Source: Edaphosphingomonas laterariae
Lineage (GTDB): Bacteria > Pseudomonadota > Alphaproteobacteria > Sphingomonadales > Sphingomonadaceae
Direction: 5' to 3'
Length of the DNA stretch: 64,000 nt
Assembly (NCBI RefSeq): GCF_900188165.1
Contig: NZ_FZOS01000001.1
Coordinates: 310,001-374,000 of the forward strand
Positions 1-8,266 of the stretch are shown here, in pieces; the first letter of the stretch is position 1, and every line of letters starts with the position of its first letter. Made by a program: the position numbers and the translations under genes. The notes below the pieces were generated by a model, which worked only from the letters and a program-made list of their open reading frames with translations, was not told the origin of the DNA and did not search any database.

Positions 1-405
1 CTGGTCCAGCATCCCCTGCACCGGCTTCAGCGCCGGCTTGCCGAGAATGCCGAGCCTGCCGATCACCAGCAGCGCGAACAGCGGCGGCATCATCGAACCT
101 TCGGCATAATGCAGGAAGTGGCGATAGCGCAGGCAGGCATCGCGATTGCCGGGAGGCCCAAGCCGGCCATCACCCTTTTCCACCAGATATTCCACGATCG
201 CGCCGGTTTCCGCGATCACGCGGCCCTCATCCTCGATCACCGGCGCCTTGCCGAGCGGATGGACGCGCTTCAGTTCGGGCGGGGCCAGCATCGTCTTGCG
301 GTCGCGCTCATAGCGGACGACCTCATAAGGCAGCTCAAGCTCCTCCAGCAGCCAGAGCACGCGCTGCGACCGCGAATTTTCGAGATGATGGACGATGATC
401 GTCAT
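1..405 (-). CDS. Glutathione S-transferase, N-terminal part (cut by window edge)
   Basis: First 135 codons of a cytosolic glutathione S-transferase; the gene continues past the left edge. GSTs conjugate or reduce substrates with glutathione. The visible part is the thioredoxin-fold half: an opening strand MTIIVHHLENSRSQRVLW with a Ser/Arg pair at the usual thiol-activating position, the cis-Pro loop KAPVIEDEG, and the glutathione-contact helix ETGAIVEYL. The alpha-helical substrate domain has only begun (residues about 85 onward), so the class and substrate cannot be read. The ATG at 405 lies directly before the conserved first strand. It is transcribed away from topA, which lies on the same strand upstream. 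Confidence 0.88.
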   Translation of the reverse strand, partial: MTIIVHHLENSRSQRVLWLLEELELPYEVVRYERDRKTMLAPPELKRVHPLGKAPVIEDEGRVIAETGAIVEYLVEKGDGRLGPPGNRDACLRYRHFLHYAEGSMMPPLFALLVIGRLGILGKPALKPVQGMLDQ

Positions 406-482
406 GGCCACCGGCTCCCTGCGAACGGGCCACAGAAATGCCTGTGGAACGCACGGGAAGCGAGGGATTTTTTATCGCGCCC

Positions 483-510
483 CGCCGCCCCGGATCGCTC
501 CGGGGCGGCG
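483..510. terminator. Strong hairpin downstream of topA
   Basis: Perfect 11-bp GC stem (cgccgccccgg / ccggggcggcg) with a 6-nt loop, 10 bases after the topA stop codon. No U-tract follows on either strand, so it may protect the 3' end or act as a weak or factor-dependent terminator rather than as a classical intrinsic one. Confidence 0.5.
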
Positions 511-519
511 GATGCCCGA

Positions 520-3111
520 TCATTCCGCCGTCTTTTTCTTGGCGGGGGCCTTCTTCGCGGCAGGCTTCTTTTCGGCCGCCGGTTTCTTCGCCGCAGCCGG
601 TTTCTTGGCGGCGGCCGCCTTTTTCGGCGCGGCCTTCTTCTTGCCCTTGGCCGGCCCCTTGGCCGCGCGTTCGGCCAGCAACTGCACCGCCGCTTCCAGC
701 GTCAGCGCCGATGGGTCCATGCTCTTGGGCAGCGTCGCGTTGGTCGTGCCGTCGGTGACATAGGGGCCGAAACGCCCCTCCATCAGCTTCACCTCGGCGC
801 CCGTTTCCGGGTTCGGGCCGAACACCTGCAGCGGTTCGCGCGCGCCGCCGCGTGCCCGCCCGCCGCCGGCTGCCGCCTCGGCCAGCTTCACCACGGCCGC
901 GTTCATGCCCGTTTCGAACACATCGTTGGTCGATGTCAGCCGCGCATATTTGCCGTCATGGGCCAGATAGGGGCCATAGCGGCCGATCGACGCGGTGATC
1001 GGCTTGCCCGTTTCCGGGTGCGCGCCCACCTCGCGCGGCAGCGACAGCAGCTTCAGTGCCCAGTCGATGCCGAAATCCTCGCCCGGCACGTCCTTCGGGA
1101 TCGACGCGCGCTTGGCATCCTTGCCGTCGCCCAGCTGGACATATGGGCCGAATCGGCCGGACCGCTTGGTCACTTCCAGTCCGGTCGCCGGGTCCGCACC
1201 CAGATTGACCGGGCCGGCATCGCCGCCATCCTCGCCGCCACCCTTCTGCGCAAAGCGCCGGGTGAACTTGCATTCGGGATAGTTGGAACAGGCGATGAAG
1301 GCGCCGAAACGGCCACCGCGCAGGCTCAGCCGGCCGGCATGGCAGGCCGGGCACAGCCGCGGATCGCTGCCATCGCCCTTGTCGGGGAACAGATACGGCC
1401 CGAGGAACTCGTCCAACGCCGCCGTCACTTCGGACGGCTTCTGCTCCATCACCTCGACGGTCTTGGGCTTGAAATCGCGCCAGAAGGCTTCCAGCACCTT
1501 CTGCCATTCCGCCCGGCCGCCGGAAATATCGTCCAGGCTTTCTTCCAGCCCGGCGGTATAATCGTAGCTCACATAACGCTCGAAAAAGCGTTCAAGGAAG
1601 CTCGTCACCAGCCGCCCGCTCTCCTCGGGGATGAAGCGGTTCTTTTCTAGCGTCACATATTCGCGATCCTTCAAGGTCTGCAGGATCGACGCATATGTGG
1701 AAGGCCGCCCGATGCCGAGCTCCTCCATCTTCTTGACGAGGCTCGCTTCCGAATAACGCGGCGGCGGCTGGGTGAAATGCTGTTCGGCGGTGACGGCCTT
1801 CTTGGCCGGCGCATCGCCCTCGCCCATGCGGGGCAGGCGCTTCGAATCCTCATCGCCTTCGTCGTCGCGGCCTTCCTCGTAGAGCGCGAGATAGCCGGGG
1901 AAGAGCACGACCTGGCCAGTGGCGCGCAATGCGTGGCGTCCGGTGCCGTCGGTCAGCTCCACCGTCGTCCGCTCCAGCCGGGCAGACGCCATCTGGCTCG
2001 CCAACGCACGCTTGAAGATCAGTTCGTAGAGGCGCGCATGATCACCCGAACCAACGCGATCCTTGGAAAAGTCGGTCGGCCGGATCGCTTCGTGGGCTTC
2101 CTGCGCGTTCTTCGCCTTGGTCTGATACTGGCGCGGCTTATCCGGCACGTAGGAGCCGTCATAGCGGTTGGCGATGGCGCCACGCGCGGCGGAAATCGCG
2201 CTGCCGTCCATCTGCACGCCATCGGTACGCATGTAGGTGATCGCGCCATCCTCGTAGAGATTCTGGGCGACGCGCATGGTGTGGCTGGCCGAAAAGCCGA
2301 GCTTGCGGGCGGCTTCCTGCTGCAAGGTGGAGGTGGTGAAGGGCGGCGGCGGGTTGCGGGTAAGCGGCTTGGTTTCGACCGAGGCGACCGCGAAACGGCC
2401 AGCCTCGACATCCTTCTTCGCGGCCTCGGCATCGCCCTGGTTGCCGATCGTCAGCCGATCGATTTTCTCGCCCTTCCAGCGCACCAGCCGCGCGGCGAAG
2501 GGAACGCCATCCTGCTCCATATCGGCCGCGACCGACCAATATTCCTGCGGCTTGAAGATCTCGATCTCGCGCTCGCGGTCGACGATCAGGCGCAGCGCCA
2601 CCGATTGCACGCGACCGGCCGATTTCGCGCCCGGCAGCTTGCGCCACAGCACCGGCGAAAGCGTGAAGCCCACCAGATAATCGAGCGCGCGGCGGGCGCG
2701 GTAGGCGTCGATCAGATCGACGTCCAGATCGCGCGGCTTGGCCATCGCGTCCAGCACGGCGGGCTTGGTGATCGCGTTGAAGGTCACGCGCTGCACGTCC
2801 TGCGGCAGCGCCTTCTTCTTCTTCAGCACCTCCTGCACGTGCCAGCTGATCGCTTCGCCCTCGCGATCAGGGTCGGTCGCGAGGATCAGGGTATCCGCGC
2901 CCTTGGCCTCGTCGGCAATCGCCTTCAGCTGGCGCGCCTTGTCGGCATAGGATTCCCATTCCATCGCGAAGCCGTTGTCCGGATCGACCGATCCGTCCTT
3001 GGCCGGCAGATCGCGGACATGGCCATAGGAAGCGAGCACGCGGTGGCCCGGGCCCAGATATTTTTCGATGGTCTTTGCCTTGGCGGGCGATTCGACGACG
3101 ACGAGCTTCAT
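520..3111 (-). CDS. topA: DNA topoisomerase I (type IA)
   Basis: Relaxes negative supercoils by single-strand passage. The 863-residue product has the N-terminal TOPRIM domain (MKLVVVESPAKAKTIEKYLG; acidic metal triad DPDRE at 80-84), the central type IA core with catalytic Tyr293 in AITYMRTDG, and at least one C-terminal zinc ribbon (CPACHAGR...CSNYPEC, about residues 590-620). Several repeated GRFGPYV/GRYGPYL topoisomerase C-terminal modules follow, and then a Lys/Ala/Pro tail of about 40 residues (AAAKKPAAAKKPAAEKKPAA type) typical of alphaproteobacterial TopA. Length is normal for the family. In many alphaproteobacteria dprA sits directly upstream; here about 2.3 kb of small genes separates them. 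Confidence 0.98.
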   Translation of the reverse strand: MKLVVVESPAKAKTIEKYLGPGHRVLASYGHVRDLPAKDGSVDPDNGFAMEWESYADKARQLKAIADEAKGADTLILATDPDREGEAISWHVQEVLKKKKALPQDVQRVTFNAITKPAVLDAMAKPRDLDVDLIDAYRARRALDYLVGFTLSPVLWRKLPGAKSAGRVQSVALRLIVDREREIEIFKPQEYWSVAADMEQDGVPFAARLVRWKGEKIDRLTIGNQGDAEAAKKDVEAGRFAVASVETKPLTRNPPPPFTTSTLQQEAARKLGFSASHTMRVAQNLYEDGAITYMRTDGVQMDGSAISAARGAIANRYDGSYVPDKPRQYQTKAKNAQEAHEAIRPTDFSKDRVGSGDHARLYELIFKRALASQMASARLERTTVELTDGTGRHALRATGQVVLFPGYLALYEEGRDDEGDEDSKRLPRMGEGDAPAKKAVTAEQHFTQPPPRYSEASLVKKMEELGIGRPSTYASILQTLKDREYVTLEKNRFIPEESGRLVTSFLERFFERYVSYDYTAGLEESLDDISGGRAEWQKVLEAFWRDFKPKTVEVMEQKPSEVTAALDEFLGPYLFPDKGDGSDPRLCPACHAGRLSLRGGRFGAFIACSNYPECKFTRRFAQKGGGEDGGDAGPVNLGADPATGLEVTKRSGRFGPYVQLGDGKDAKRASIPKDVPGEDFGIDWALKLLSLPREVGAHPETGKPITASIGRYGPYLAHDGKYARLTSTNDVFETGMNAAVVKLAEAAAGGGRARGGAREPLQVFGPNPETGAEVKLMEGRFGPYVTDGTTNATLPKSMDPSALTLEAAVQLLAERAAKGPAKGKKKAAPKKAAAAKKPAAAKKPAAEKKPAAKKAPAKKKTAE

Positions 3112-3181
3112 GAGTTCAGGCTATTCCCCACATGTGTACGCGCGAGGGTGGAGAGGCACGCCGCCCTTCGTCAAGCCCGGT

Positions 3182-3817
3182 TCAGGCGAAGATCTCCTCC
3201 ATCCGCGGTCCACGGACGCGCAGCATCACATAGATCGCAACCGCCGCATGCCAACCCGCAACCGTAAAAATTGAAGAAACAAGGTTGCCGATCAACGTGA
3301 TGGCCAGGGCCGGCTCCGCCCCGCCATTGCTGAACACCACGCCGCCGATGATGCCCATCATCGCGATCACGGGCAGGAAAATCACAATCAAGGCGATCAG
3401 GATCGGCCAGAAACGCCCCCTGGTTTCCTGCCAGCTGCGCCCCAGGGATTCGATCACGCCGGTTTCCTCGCCGATCAGCACCGGCACGGCCAGCACCCAG
3501 CGAACAGCAAGGATCACCCCCGGCACGATCAGCAGGACCATGCCCAGCGTCACGCCGATATTATAGAGGATGCACACGCCCAGGATCGCCCAGAAACGCC
3601 GGGTGCGATAACCGTCCGGCATCAGATCGGCATTGGCCAGCAGGCCGGATATGATCGTATATTGGGCGAAGATCATCGCAGCGAGGCCGAGCGCGCTGCC
3701 GATCATGGAAGCCACGGCCACCGCAATCGCGGTGATCGCCACCATTTTCACATTGCCGCGCATCAGGTTGAATGTACGCGACAGGATCGCGCCGGCGTCA
3801 ATGGCCTGCTCGTGCAT
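3182..3817 (-). CDS. Multi-pass inner-membrane protein of unknown function
   Basis: The 211-residue product is mostly hydrophobic, with about five or six membrane segments (for example around residues 27-50, 85-105, 136-165 and 175-200). It begins with a short cytosolic head (MHEQAIDAGAILSRTFNLM) followed by the first helix. The layout, a short leader, paired Gly/Ala/Ile-rich helices and a SLGRSWQETRGRFWPI stretch between them, resembles the YciC / glycerophosphodiester phosphodiesterase membrane-domain type of family. I cannot name a substrate. It lies 70 bases upstream of topA on the same strand and may share its transcript. Confidence 0.75.
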   Translation of the reverse strand: MHEQAIDAGAILSRTFNLMRGNVKMVAITAIAVAVASMIGSALGLAAMIFAQYTIISGLLANADLMPDGYRTRRFWAILGVCILYNIGVTLGMVLLIVPGVILAVRWVLAVPVLIGEETGVIESLGRSWQETRGRFWPILIALIVIFLPVIAMMGIIGGVVFSNGGAEPALAITLIGNLVSSIFTVAGWHAAVAIYVMLRVRGPRMEEIFA

Positions 3818-3935
3818 AAGTCCCCCTCATCGCCGCCCGCCCCCGGGCAGCGACATGCAGCCTAGCGGGCAAGCCCTTGGACGCAAGCGCTTCATACATG
3901 CCCCTCCCCGCTTCCGTGATCCGTCGCCACGGGCT

Positions 3936-4460
3936 ATGCGTGGCCGCGTGCAACTGGTCACGCCTCGCCTCACGCTCCGTCGTGCCCAATGGGATGATCG
4001 CGATGCGCTTCACGTCATCCTGTCGGATGCCCGCGCCATGCTCTATTGGTCGACGCCGCCGCATGATGCCCGCGAACAGACCGAGGAATGGCTCGCCGCG
4101 ATGATCGCGGCACCGCCCGATCTCAGCGACGATTTCATCATCGTCCGCGACGGGCAGGTCATCGGCAAGGCCGGCGCATGGCGGCTCCCCGAAATCGGCT
4201 ATCTGCTCCACCCCGATCATTGGGGCCAGGGCCTTGCGCGCGAAGCATTGGCCGCGTTCATCGCCCATACCTTCCGGCGCCCCGGCGTCCCGCGCCTCAC
4301 TGCCGATGTCGATCCGCGCAACGCCGCGTCGCTGCGCCTGCTCGCCCGGCTGGGGTTTCACGAAACCGGCCGCGCCGAACGCACCTGGCACACCCATATC
4401 GGCTGGTGCGACAGCATCTACCTGGCGCTCGACGCCGATGATTGGAACCATGCCCCCTAA
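3936..4460 (+). CDS. GNAT-family N-acetyltransferase (RimJ/RimL-like)
   Basis: Likely transfers acetyl from acetyl-CoA to an amine; the substrate is unknown. The 174-residue product has the RimJ/L-type start LVTPRLTLRRAQWDD, the acetyl-CoA binding motif A region IGYLLHPDHWGQGLAREAL with the Q/RxxGxA-type loop WGQGLA, and the C-terminal motif B, DPRNAASLRLLARLGFHETG. Full length for the family. The ATG at 3936 is chosen; an in-frame GTG at 3948 (VQLVTPRL) would start closer to the conserved strand and cannot be excluded. Divergent from the membrane-protein gene at 3817. Confidence 0.9.
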   Translation: MRGRVQLVTPRLTLRRAQWDDRDALHVILSDARAMLYWSTPPHDAREQTEEWLAAMIAAPPDLSDDFIIVRDGQVIGKAGAWRLPEIGYLLHPDHWGQGLAREALAAFIAHTFRRPGVPRLTADVDPRNAASLRLLARLGFHETGRAERTWHTHIGWCDSIYLALDADDWNHAP

Positions 4461-4500
4461 GCCGCATTGAGCCCCTTATCGTCCGTCAGGGAGGGTTCCG

Positions 4501-5040
4501 ATGTCCGTACCCAGCAAGGCCGAACGCAGCCTGCTCAGCCATGAAGACCATGAAATCGTCGCCAAGACGCATCATCCGTCGATCTACGAACTGAGCCGCG
4601 ATGAACTGCATGATCTGCGCAAACGGCTGCGCGATCTGCGCGATCGCGAACGCACGCTCGTCCGCCAGAAGATCCGCGAAATTCGCGGCAAGGTGGAAGA
4701 ACGCGGCGGCAGCTTTCCCGGAACCGCGGAACATCCCGCCAAGCGCAAACAGGTCTTCGCCAACGCGCTGAAGCGCCTCAACCGCGAATTCAGCCGCATC
4801 AGGAAAATCGACGCGCGGCAGGCGCTTACCGATGCCGCGCAACGCGCGCTCGCCTTCCGCAAGGCGGGTGAGGAGATCCTCAACCGCCCAACCAACACGC
4901 CCACCGCATCCAAGGGCGCGAAGGCCAAGCCCAGCAAGCGCAGCCGCAGCCATGTGCCGGGCAGTCAGGTCGGCAGCGTATCGCAGGCGACCAAGAAGGC
5001 GCAGGCCGCGAAGGACAAGCGCGCCGCCGCCAAGGCTTGA
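4501..5040 (+). CDS. Conserved basic helical protein of unknown function
   Basis: A 179-residue, strongly charged protein. The first 90 residues are helical and coiled-coil-like (DELHDLRKRLRDLRDRERTL). The middle contains a short conserved-looking block (GKVEERGGSFPGTAEHPAKR). The last 50 residues are a Lys/Ala/Ser-rich tail (GAKAKPSKRSRSH ... AKDKRAAAKA) that could bind nucleic acid. No catalytic motif is visible. The start ATG at 4501 follows a good gggaggg Shine-Dalgarno sequence. It follows the acetyltransferase gene at 40 bases on the same strand. Similar short basic proteins are common in sphingomonads and other alphaproteobacteria; a DNA- or RNA-associated role is inference only. Confidence 0.8.
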   Translation: MSVPSKAERSLLSHEDHEIVAKTHHPSIYELSRDELHDLRKRLRDLRDRERTLVRQKIREIRGKVEERGGSFPGTAEHPAKRKQVFANALKRLNREFSRIRKIDARQALTDAAQRALAFRKAGEEILNRPTNTPTASKGAKAKPSKRSRSHVPGSQVGSVSQATKKAQAAKDKRAAAKA

Positions 5041-5115
5041 CCCTCGCGCCTTGCGTCCTAAATAGGCGCCGAGCGAGGCCACGTCCTCCCCCATCTTTCC
5101 AACATGGGTACAAGT

Positions 5116-5146
5116 CCGGGACGGCCCGGCTCTTTATTGGAGAGCC
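5116..5146 (+). promoter_or_regulatory. Guanidine-II (mini-ykkC)-like hairpin overlapping an SD-sequestering hairpin
   Basis: Bases 5116-5129 form a perfect 5-bp stem with an ACGG loop (CCGGG-ACGG-CCCGG), the signature loop (ACGR) of the guanidine-II riboswitch. The next hairpin, GGCTCT at 5128-5133 with AGAGCC at 5141-5146, shares two bases with the first and covers the Shine-Dalgarno GGAG (5139-5142) of the exporter gene starting at 5152. The two stems therefore compete. Known guanidine-II elements have two ACGR hairpins; only one clear copy is present here. A weaker GAGG/CCTC stem with loop CCACGT sits at 5075-5088. Confidence 0.5.
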
Positions 5147-5151
5147 GATTC

Positions 5152-5469
5152 ATGGCTTGGGTTTATCTTGGTATCGCCGGTCTGCTGGAAGTCGTCTGGG
5201 CTTTCGCGATGAAGCAGTCCGATGGGTTCAGCCGCCTCGTTCCGTCGATCGTCACCATCGTCACGATGATCGCCAGCTTCGCCTTGCTGTCCTTCTCGAT
5301 GAAGTCGCTGCCGCTCGGCACCGCCTACACCGTATGGACGGGCATCGGCGCGGTCGGCGCCTTCGTCGTCGGCATCGTCGTGCTCGGCGAATCGATCAGC
5401 CCGATGCGGATCGCCGCCGCGCTGCTGATCGTCTCGGGCCTCGTGATGATGAAGCTGTCGGCGGCCTGA
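5152..5469 (+). CDS. sugE: Small multidrug resistance family guanidinium exporter (Gdx/SugE)
   Basis: A 105-residue, four-helix inner-membrane protein of the SMR family. It matches the SugE/Gdx branch closely: the opening [12 protein letters not shown] contains the essential Glu13-type membrane carboxylate, followed by [25 protein letters not shown] and [10 protein letters not shown]. Members of this branch export guanidinium in exchange for protons as dual-topology dimers. An in-frame GTA-free extension upstream (from 5104) would run through the leader hairpins, so the ATG at 5152 with GGAG nine bases upstream is preferred. The leader carries an ACGG-loop hairpin consistent with guanidine control. 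Confidence 0.93.
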   Translation: MAWVYLGIAGLLEVVWAFAMKQSDGFSRLVPSIVTIVTMIASFALLSFSMKSLPLGTAYTVWTGIGAVGAFVVGIVVLGESISPMRIAAALLIVSGLVMMKLSAA

Positions 5470-5471
5470 CG

Positions 5472-6578
5472 CTACGCCAGGCTCACGCGCCCGCCCGCCT
5501 GCCGTTCCAGCCGCCCGGCGAGCTCGAGTTCGAGCAGCACGGTCTGGACGATGGCGGGCGCCAGCCCCGACAGGCGGATGATCTCGTCCACCGGCACCGC
5601 CACCGGGCCAAGCAGATCCGTCACCGCGCGACGATCCGCCTCGCCGGCGTCGGGTGAAACCGGGGCCCGCGCAAAGCGCTGCGGCGGCGCCGCGACACCC
5701 ATGGCGATCGGCCGCAGCGCCTCCATGATGTCCGCTGCGGACTGGATCAACGTTGCGCCCTCGCGGATCAGCATGTTGCAGCCCTGCGCGCGCGGGTCGA
5801 GCGGCGATCCCGGCACCGCCATCACCTCGCGTCCGCTGTCGGCGGCCAAGCGGGCGGTGATCAGCGATCCCGATTTGGGCGCGGCTTCCACCACCACGGT
5901 TCCGGCGCTCAGCCCGGCGATGACGCGGTTGCGATAGGGGAAATGCCGCGCGCGCGGTTCGGTGCCGGGCGGCTGTTCGGCCATCAACACCCCGCGCTCG
6001 GCGATCGCCTCCTGCAACTCGGCATTTTCGGGCGGATAGACGATGTCGATGCCACCGGCGATCACCCCCACGGTGCCGCCGTCGAGCGATCCGGCATGGG
6101 CGGCCGCGTCGATCCCGCGTGCGAGCCCCGACACCACTGTCACCCCCGCCTCGCTCAGTTCGCGGGCGAGTTGCCGGGCAAAGCGTATCGCGACCGCCGA
6201 TGCGTTGCGCGCGCCGACCATCGCCACCAGCGGCCGATCCAGCAGGCGCAACTGCCCCCGCACGATCAGCACCGGTGGCGCGGTTTCGATCTCGGCGAGC
6301 GCGCGGGGATACAGGCCGATGCCCCGGAACAGATAGCGTGCGCCAAGCGCGGCGACACGGGTCACCTCGCGCTCCACATCGCTCAGGCTGGCGATGCGGA
6401 TCTCGCGCCCGCCGCCCCGCCGCGCGAGTTCGGGCAGCGCATCGAGCGCCGCCTGCGGATCGCCAAAGCGCAGCAACAACTGGTGATAGGTAACGGGACC
6501 GATATTGGCGGATCGGATCAGCCGCAGCCGGGCGATGCGATCCGCGTCCTGCGCGGGAAGGTCGCGCCCGTCAGCCAA
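5472..6578 (-). CDS. dprA: DNA processing protein DprA
   Basis: Loads RecA on incoming single-stranded DNA during natural transformation and shields it. The 368-residue product has an N-terminal helical SAM-like region (residues 1-70), the central Rossmann-like DprA/Smf fold with MVGARNAS, SGLARGIDAAAHAGSL, GGIDIVYPPEN, FPYRNRVIAGLS and AAPKSGSLITARLA, and a C-terminal winged-helix DML1-type domain (about residues 310-368). Length is normal. Its ATG overlaps the end of plsY by 8 bases, so the two are co-translated. The gene converges with sugE, whose stop codon is only two bases away. Confidence 0.97.
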   Translation of the reverse strand: MADGRDLPAQDADRIARLRLIRSANIGPVTYHQLLLRFGDPQAALDALPELARRGGGREIRIASLSDVEREVTRVAALGARYLFRGIGLYPRALAEIETAPPVLIVRGQLRLLDRPLVAMVGARNASAVAIRFARQLARELSEAGVTVVSGLARGIDAAAHAGSLDGGTVGVIAGGIDIVYPPENAELQEAIAERGVLMAEQPPGTEPRARHFPYRNRVIAGLSAGTVVVEAAPKSGSLITARLAADSGREVMAVPGSPLDPRAQGCNMLIREGATLIQSAADIMEALRPIAMGVAAPPQRFARAPVSPDAGEADRRAVTDLLGPVAVPVDEIIRLSGLAPAIVQTVLLELELAGRLERQAGGRVSLA

Positions 6579-7182
6579 CCGATTTGGATTTCGCGCCGAT
6601 GCGCGGTTCGGTGCCGGCCAAGAGCCGCGCGATATTGCCGCGATGCTTCCACAACACCATCAACGCGAAGGCCAGGAACAGCAGCACCAGCGGATAATTC
6701 CCCATCAGCGCCGCCACCACCGGCGGGGCCAGCGCCGCCGCCATGCCGCCGAGCGAGGAATAACGCGTGATCAGCGCCGTGCCGATCCACACCACCGCGA
6801 AGGCCAGCCCCGCGGGCCACAGCAAAGCGAGCGCGATGCCCAGCAAAGTGGCCACGCCCTTGCCGCCATTAAAGCCCAGCCACACCGGATAAAGATGGCC
6901 GAAAAACGCGCCCACGGCCGCCACCGGTGCAAGGTCCGGCCCCACCTGAGCCGCGATCAGCACCGCCACCGCGCCCTTGGCGCCGTCCAGCAGCAGCGTC
7001 AGCGCCGCCAGCCCCTTGCGCCCGGTGCGCAGCACGTTGGTCGCACCGATATTGCCCGATCCGATGCTGCGCAGATCGCCCGCGCCGGCGGCGCGCGTCA
7101 GCAGCACGCCGAACGGAACCGATCCCAGCAAATATCCGCCGACCAGCGCGATCAGCGGCCAAACCCAATTCTCAAGAACCAC
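6571..7182 (-). CDS. plsY: Glycerol-3-phosphate acyltransferase PlsY
   Basis: Transfers an acyl group from acyl-phosphate to glycerol-3-phosphate, the first committed step of phospholipid synthesis at the inner membrane. The 203-residue product has five hydrophobic segments and the three PlsY motifs: SIGSGNIGATN near the first loop, GFNGGKGVATLLG in the second, and the membrane-edge HRGNIARLLAGTEPRIG near the C-terminus. The plsY-dprA order with overlapping ends is a common arrangement. Upstream is a 125-base divergent region shared with murI that contains a 16-bp palindrome. Confidence 0.97.
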   Translation of the reverse strand: MVLENWVWPLIALVGGYLLGSVPFGVLLTRAAGAGDLRSIGSGNIGATNVLRTGRKGLAALTLLLDGAKGAVAVLIAAQVGPDLAPVAAVGAFFGHLYPVWLGFNGGKGVATLLGIALALLWPAGLAFAVVWIGTALITRYSSLGGMAAALAPPVVAALMGNYPLVLLFLAFALMVLWKHRGNIARLLAGTEPRIGAKSKSVG

Positions 7183-7193
7183 AATGCCACCCT

Positions 7194-7209
7194 GTCATCA
7201 TGGGATGAC
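7194..7209. repeat. 16-bp palindrome between plsY and murI
   Basis: GTCATC-ATGG-GATGAC, a perfect 6-4-6 dyad in the divergent promoter region. It could be an operator or a short REP-type repeat, since similar gtcatcc motifs recur at 36385 and 52817. No T-run follows. Confidence 0.4.
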
Positions 7210-7307
7210 CATAAAGACTGTCACGACAACCGCAATCGTCCAGGTGGACGAGCTAAAGGCGGTTCAGGGCATTTTCGCCGGCCCGGCCACTGCGCTATGG
7301 CCGGGCC

Positions 7308-8105
7308 ATGAGCGACAACCGGCCCATCCTCTTCTTCGATTCGGGCGTGGGCGGACTGTCCGTCCTCGCGCCCACCCGCCTGCTCCTGCCCAACGCGCCG
7401 ATCGTCTATGCCGCGGATAATGGCGGATTTCCCTATGGCACCAAGAGCGAGGCGGAAATCGCCGCGCGCGTGCCGGCGCTGCTCGGCCGTCTGGTCGAAC
7501 GCTATCATCCCCGGCTGGTGGTGATCGCGTGCAACACTGCCTCGACGATCGCGCTGGGTGCCGTCCGCGCCGCGCTTGATCTGCCGGTCGTCGGCACTGT
7601 CCCCGCCATCAAACCCGCCGCCGCGCAATCCTCGGCCCGCGCGATCGGCGTTCTCGGCACCAATGCCACCGTGCGCCAACCTTATGTCGACGATCTGTCC
7701 GCCCGCTTCGCCGCCGATTGCCTGGTGCTGCGCCATGGATCGGCCCGGCTGGTCGAACTGGCCGAAGCACGCCTGCGCGGCGAAGCGACCGATCCCGCCG
7801 ATTATGCCACCGTGATGGCCGGCCTGCTCGATCAGCCCGGCGGCGACCGCATCGACACCATCGTGCTTGCCTGCACCCATTTTCCGCTGGTCGAGGCCGA
7901 ACTCGCCGCTGCCAGCCCCCGCCCGCTCAGCTTCGTCCATGGCGGCGACGGCATCGCCCGGCGGATCGCCTTCCTTACCGAAGGGCAGCAATGGCCCGCC
8001 AACCCCGCCCCCGGCATCGCGCTCTTCACCGCGCCCTTCGACGTGCCCCCCGGCCTCACCGCCGGCCTGCGCGATTACGGGCTGGACGAGATCCATTTCC
8101 TCTAG
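7308..8105 (+). CDS. murI: Glutamate racemase
   Basis: Converts L-glutamate to D-glutamate for peptidoglycan. The 265-residue product has both catalytic cysteines in their normal settings, ACNTAS in the first half and ACTHFPL in the second. It also has the opening FFDSGVGGLSVL and YAADNGGFPYG substrate loops. Full length. Single gene, divergent from plsY. A 7-bp GC hairpin (GGCGGCC / GGCCGCC, 8106-8126) follows the stop without a clear U-tract. Confidence 0.97.
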   Translation: MSDNRPILFFDSGVGGLSVLAPTRLLLPNAPIVYAADNGGFPYGTKSEAEIAARVPALLGRLVERYHPRLVVIACNTASTIALGAVRAALDLPVVGTVPAIKPAAAQSSARAIGVLGTNATVRQPYVDDLSARFAADCLVLRHGSARLVELAEARLRGEATDPADYATVMAGLLDQPGGDRIDTIVLACTHFPLVEAELAAASPRPLSFVHGGDGIARRIAFLTEGQQWPANPAPGIALFTAPFDVPPGLTAGLRDYGLDEIHFL

Positions 8106-8266
8106 GCGGCCTGGACCCGGCCGCCTTCATGGCCGCCAAAGTAAACCCGCGTCCGATCCGCGAATGCGGCGCGGTTGACGCTGTTGCACAGCGATCGCCA
8201 TATATCTTTACGAAGTTCAACATTCACAACCACCGCAGTTGACAATATGCGGAGACCGGAGGGGAT

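Noticed and set aside
483-510. Classical Rho-independent terminator after topA
   Set aside because: The stem is strong but no U-tract follows on either strand, so it is reported only as a hairpin.
1777-3267. Long open frame opposite topA (about 496 codons), and similar long frames opposite dprA, the acyl-CoA dehydrogenase, the TonB receptor and glyA
   Set aside because: Arg/His/Ala-rich translations with no domain, lying exactly opposite well-supported genes. In GC-rich DNA the antisense frame of a biased gene is often open.
7192-7224. CTGTCAT and CTGTCAC between plsY and murI as a Pho box
   Set aside because: The two heptamers are 26 bases apart, off the 11-bp period, and belong to a separate palindrome.
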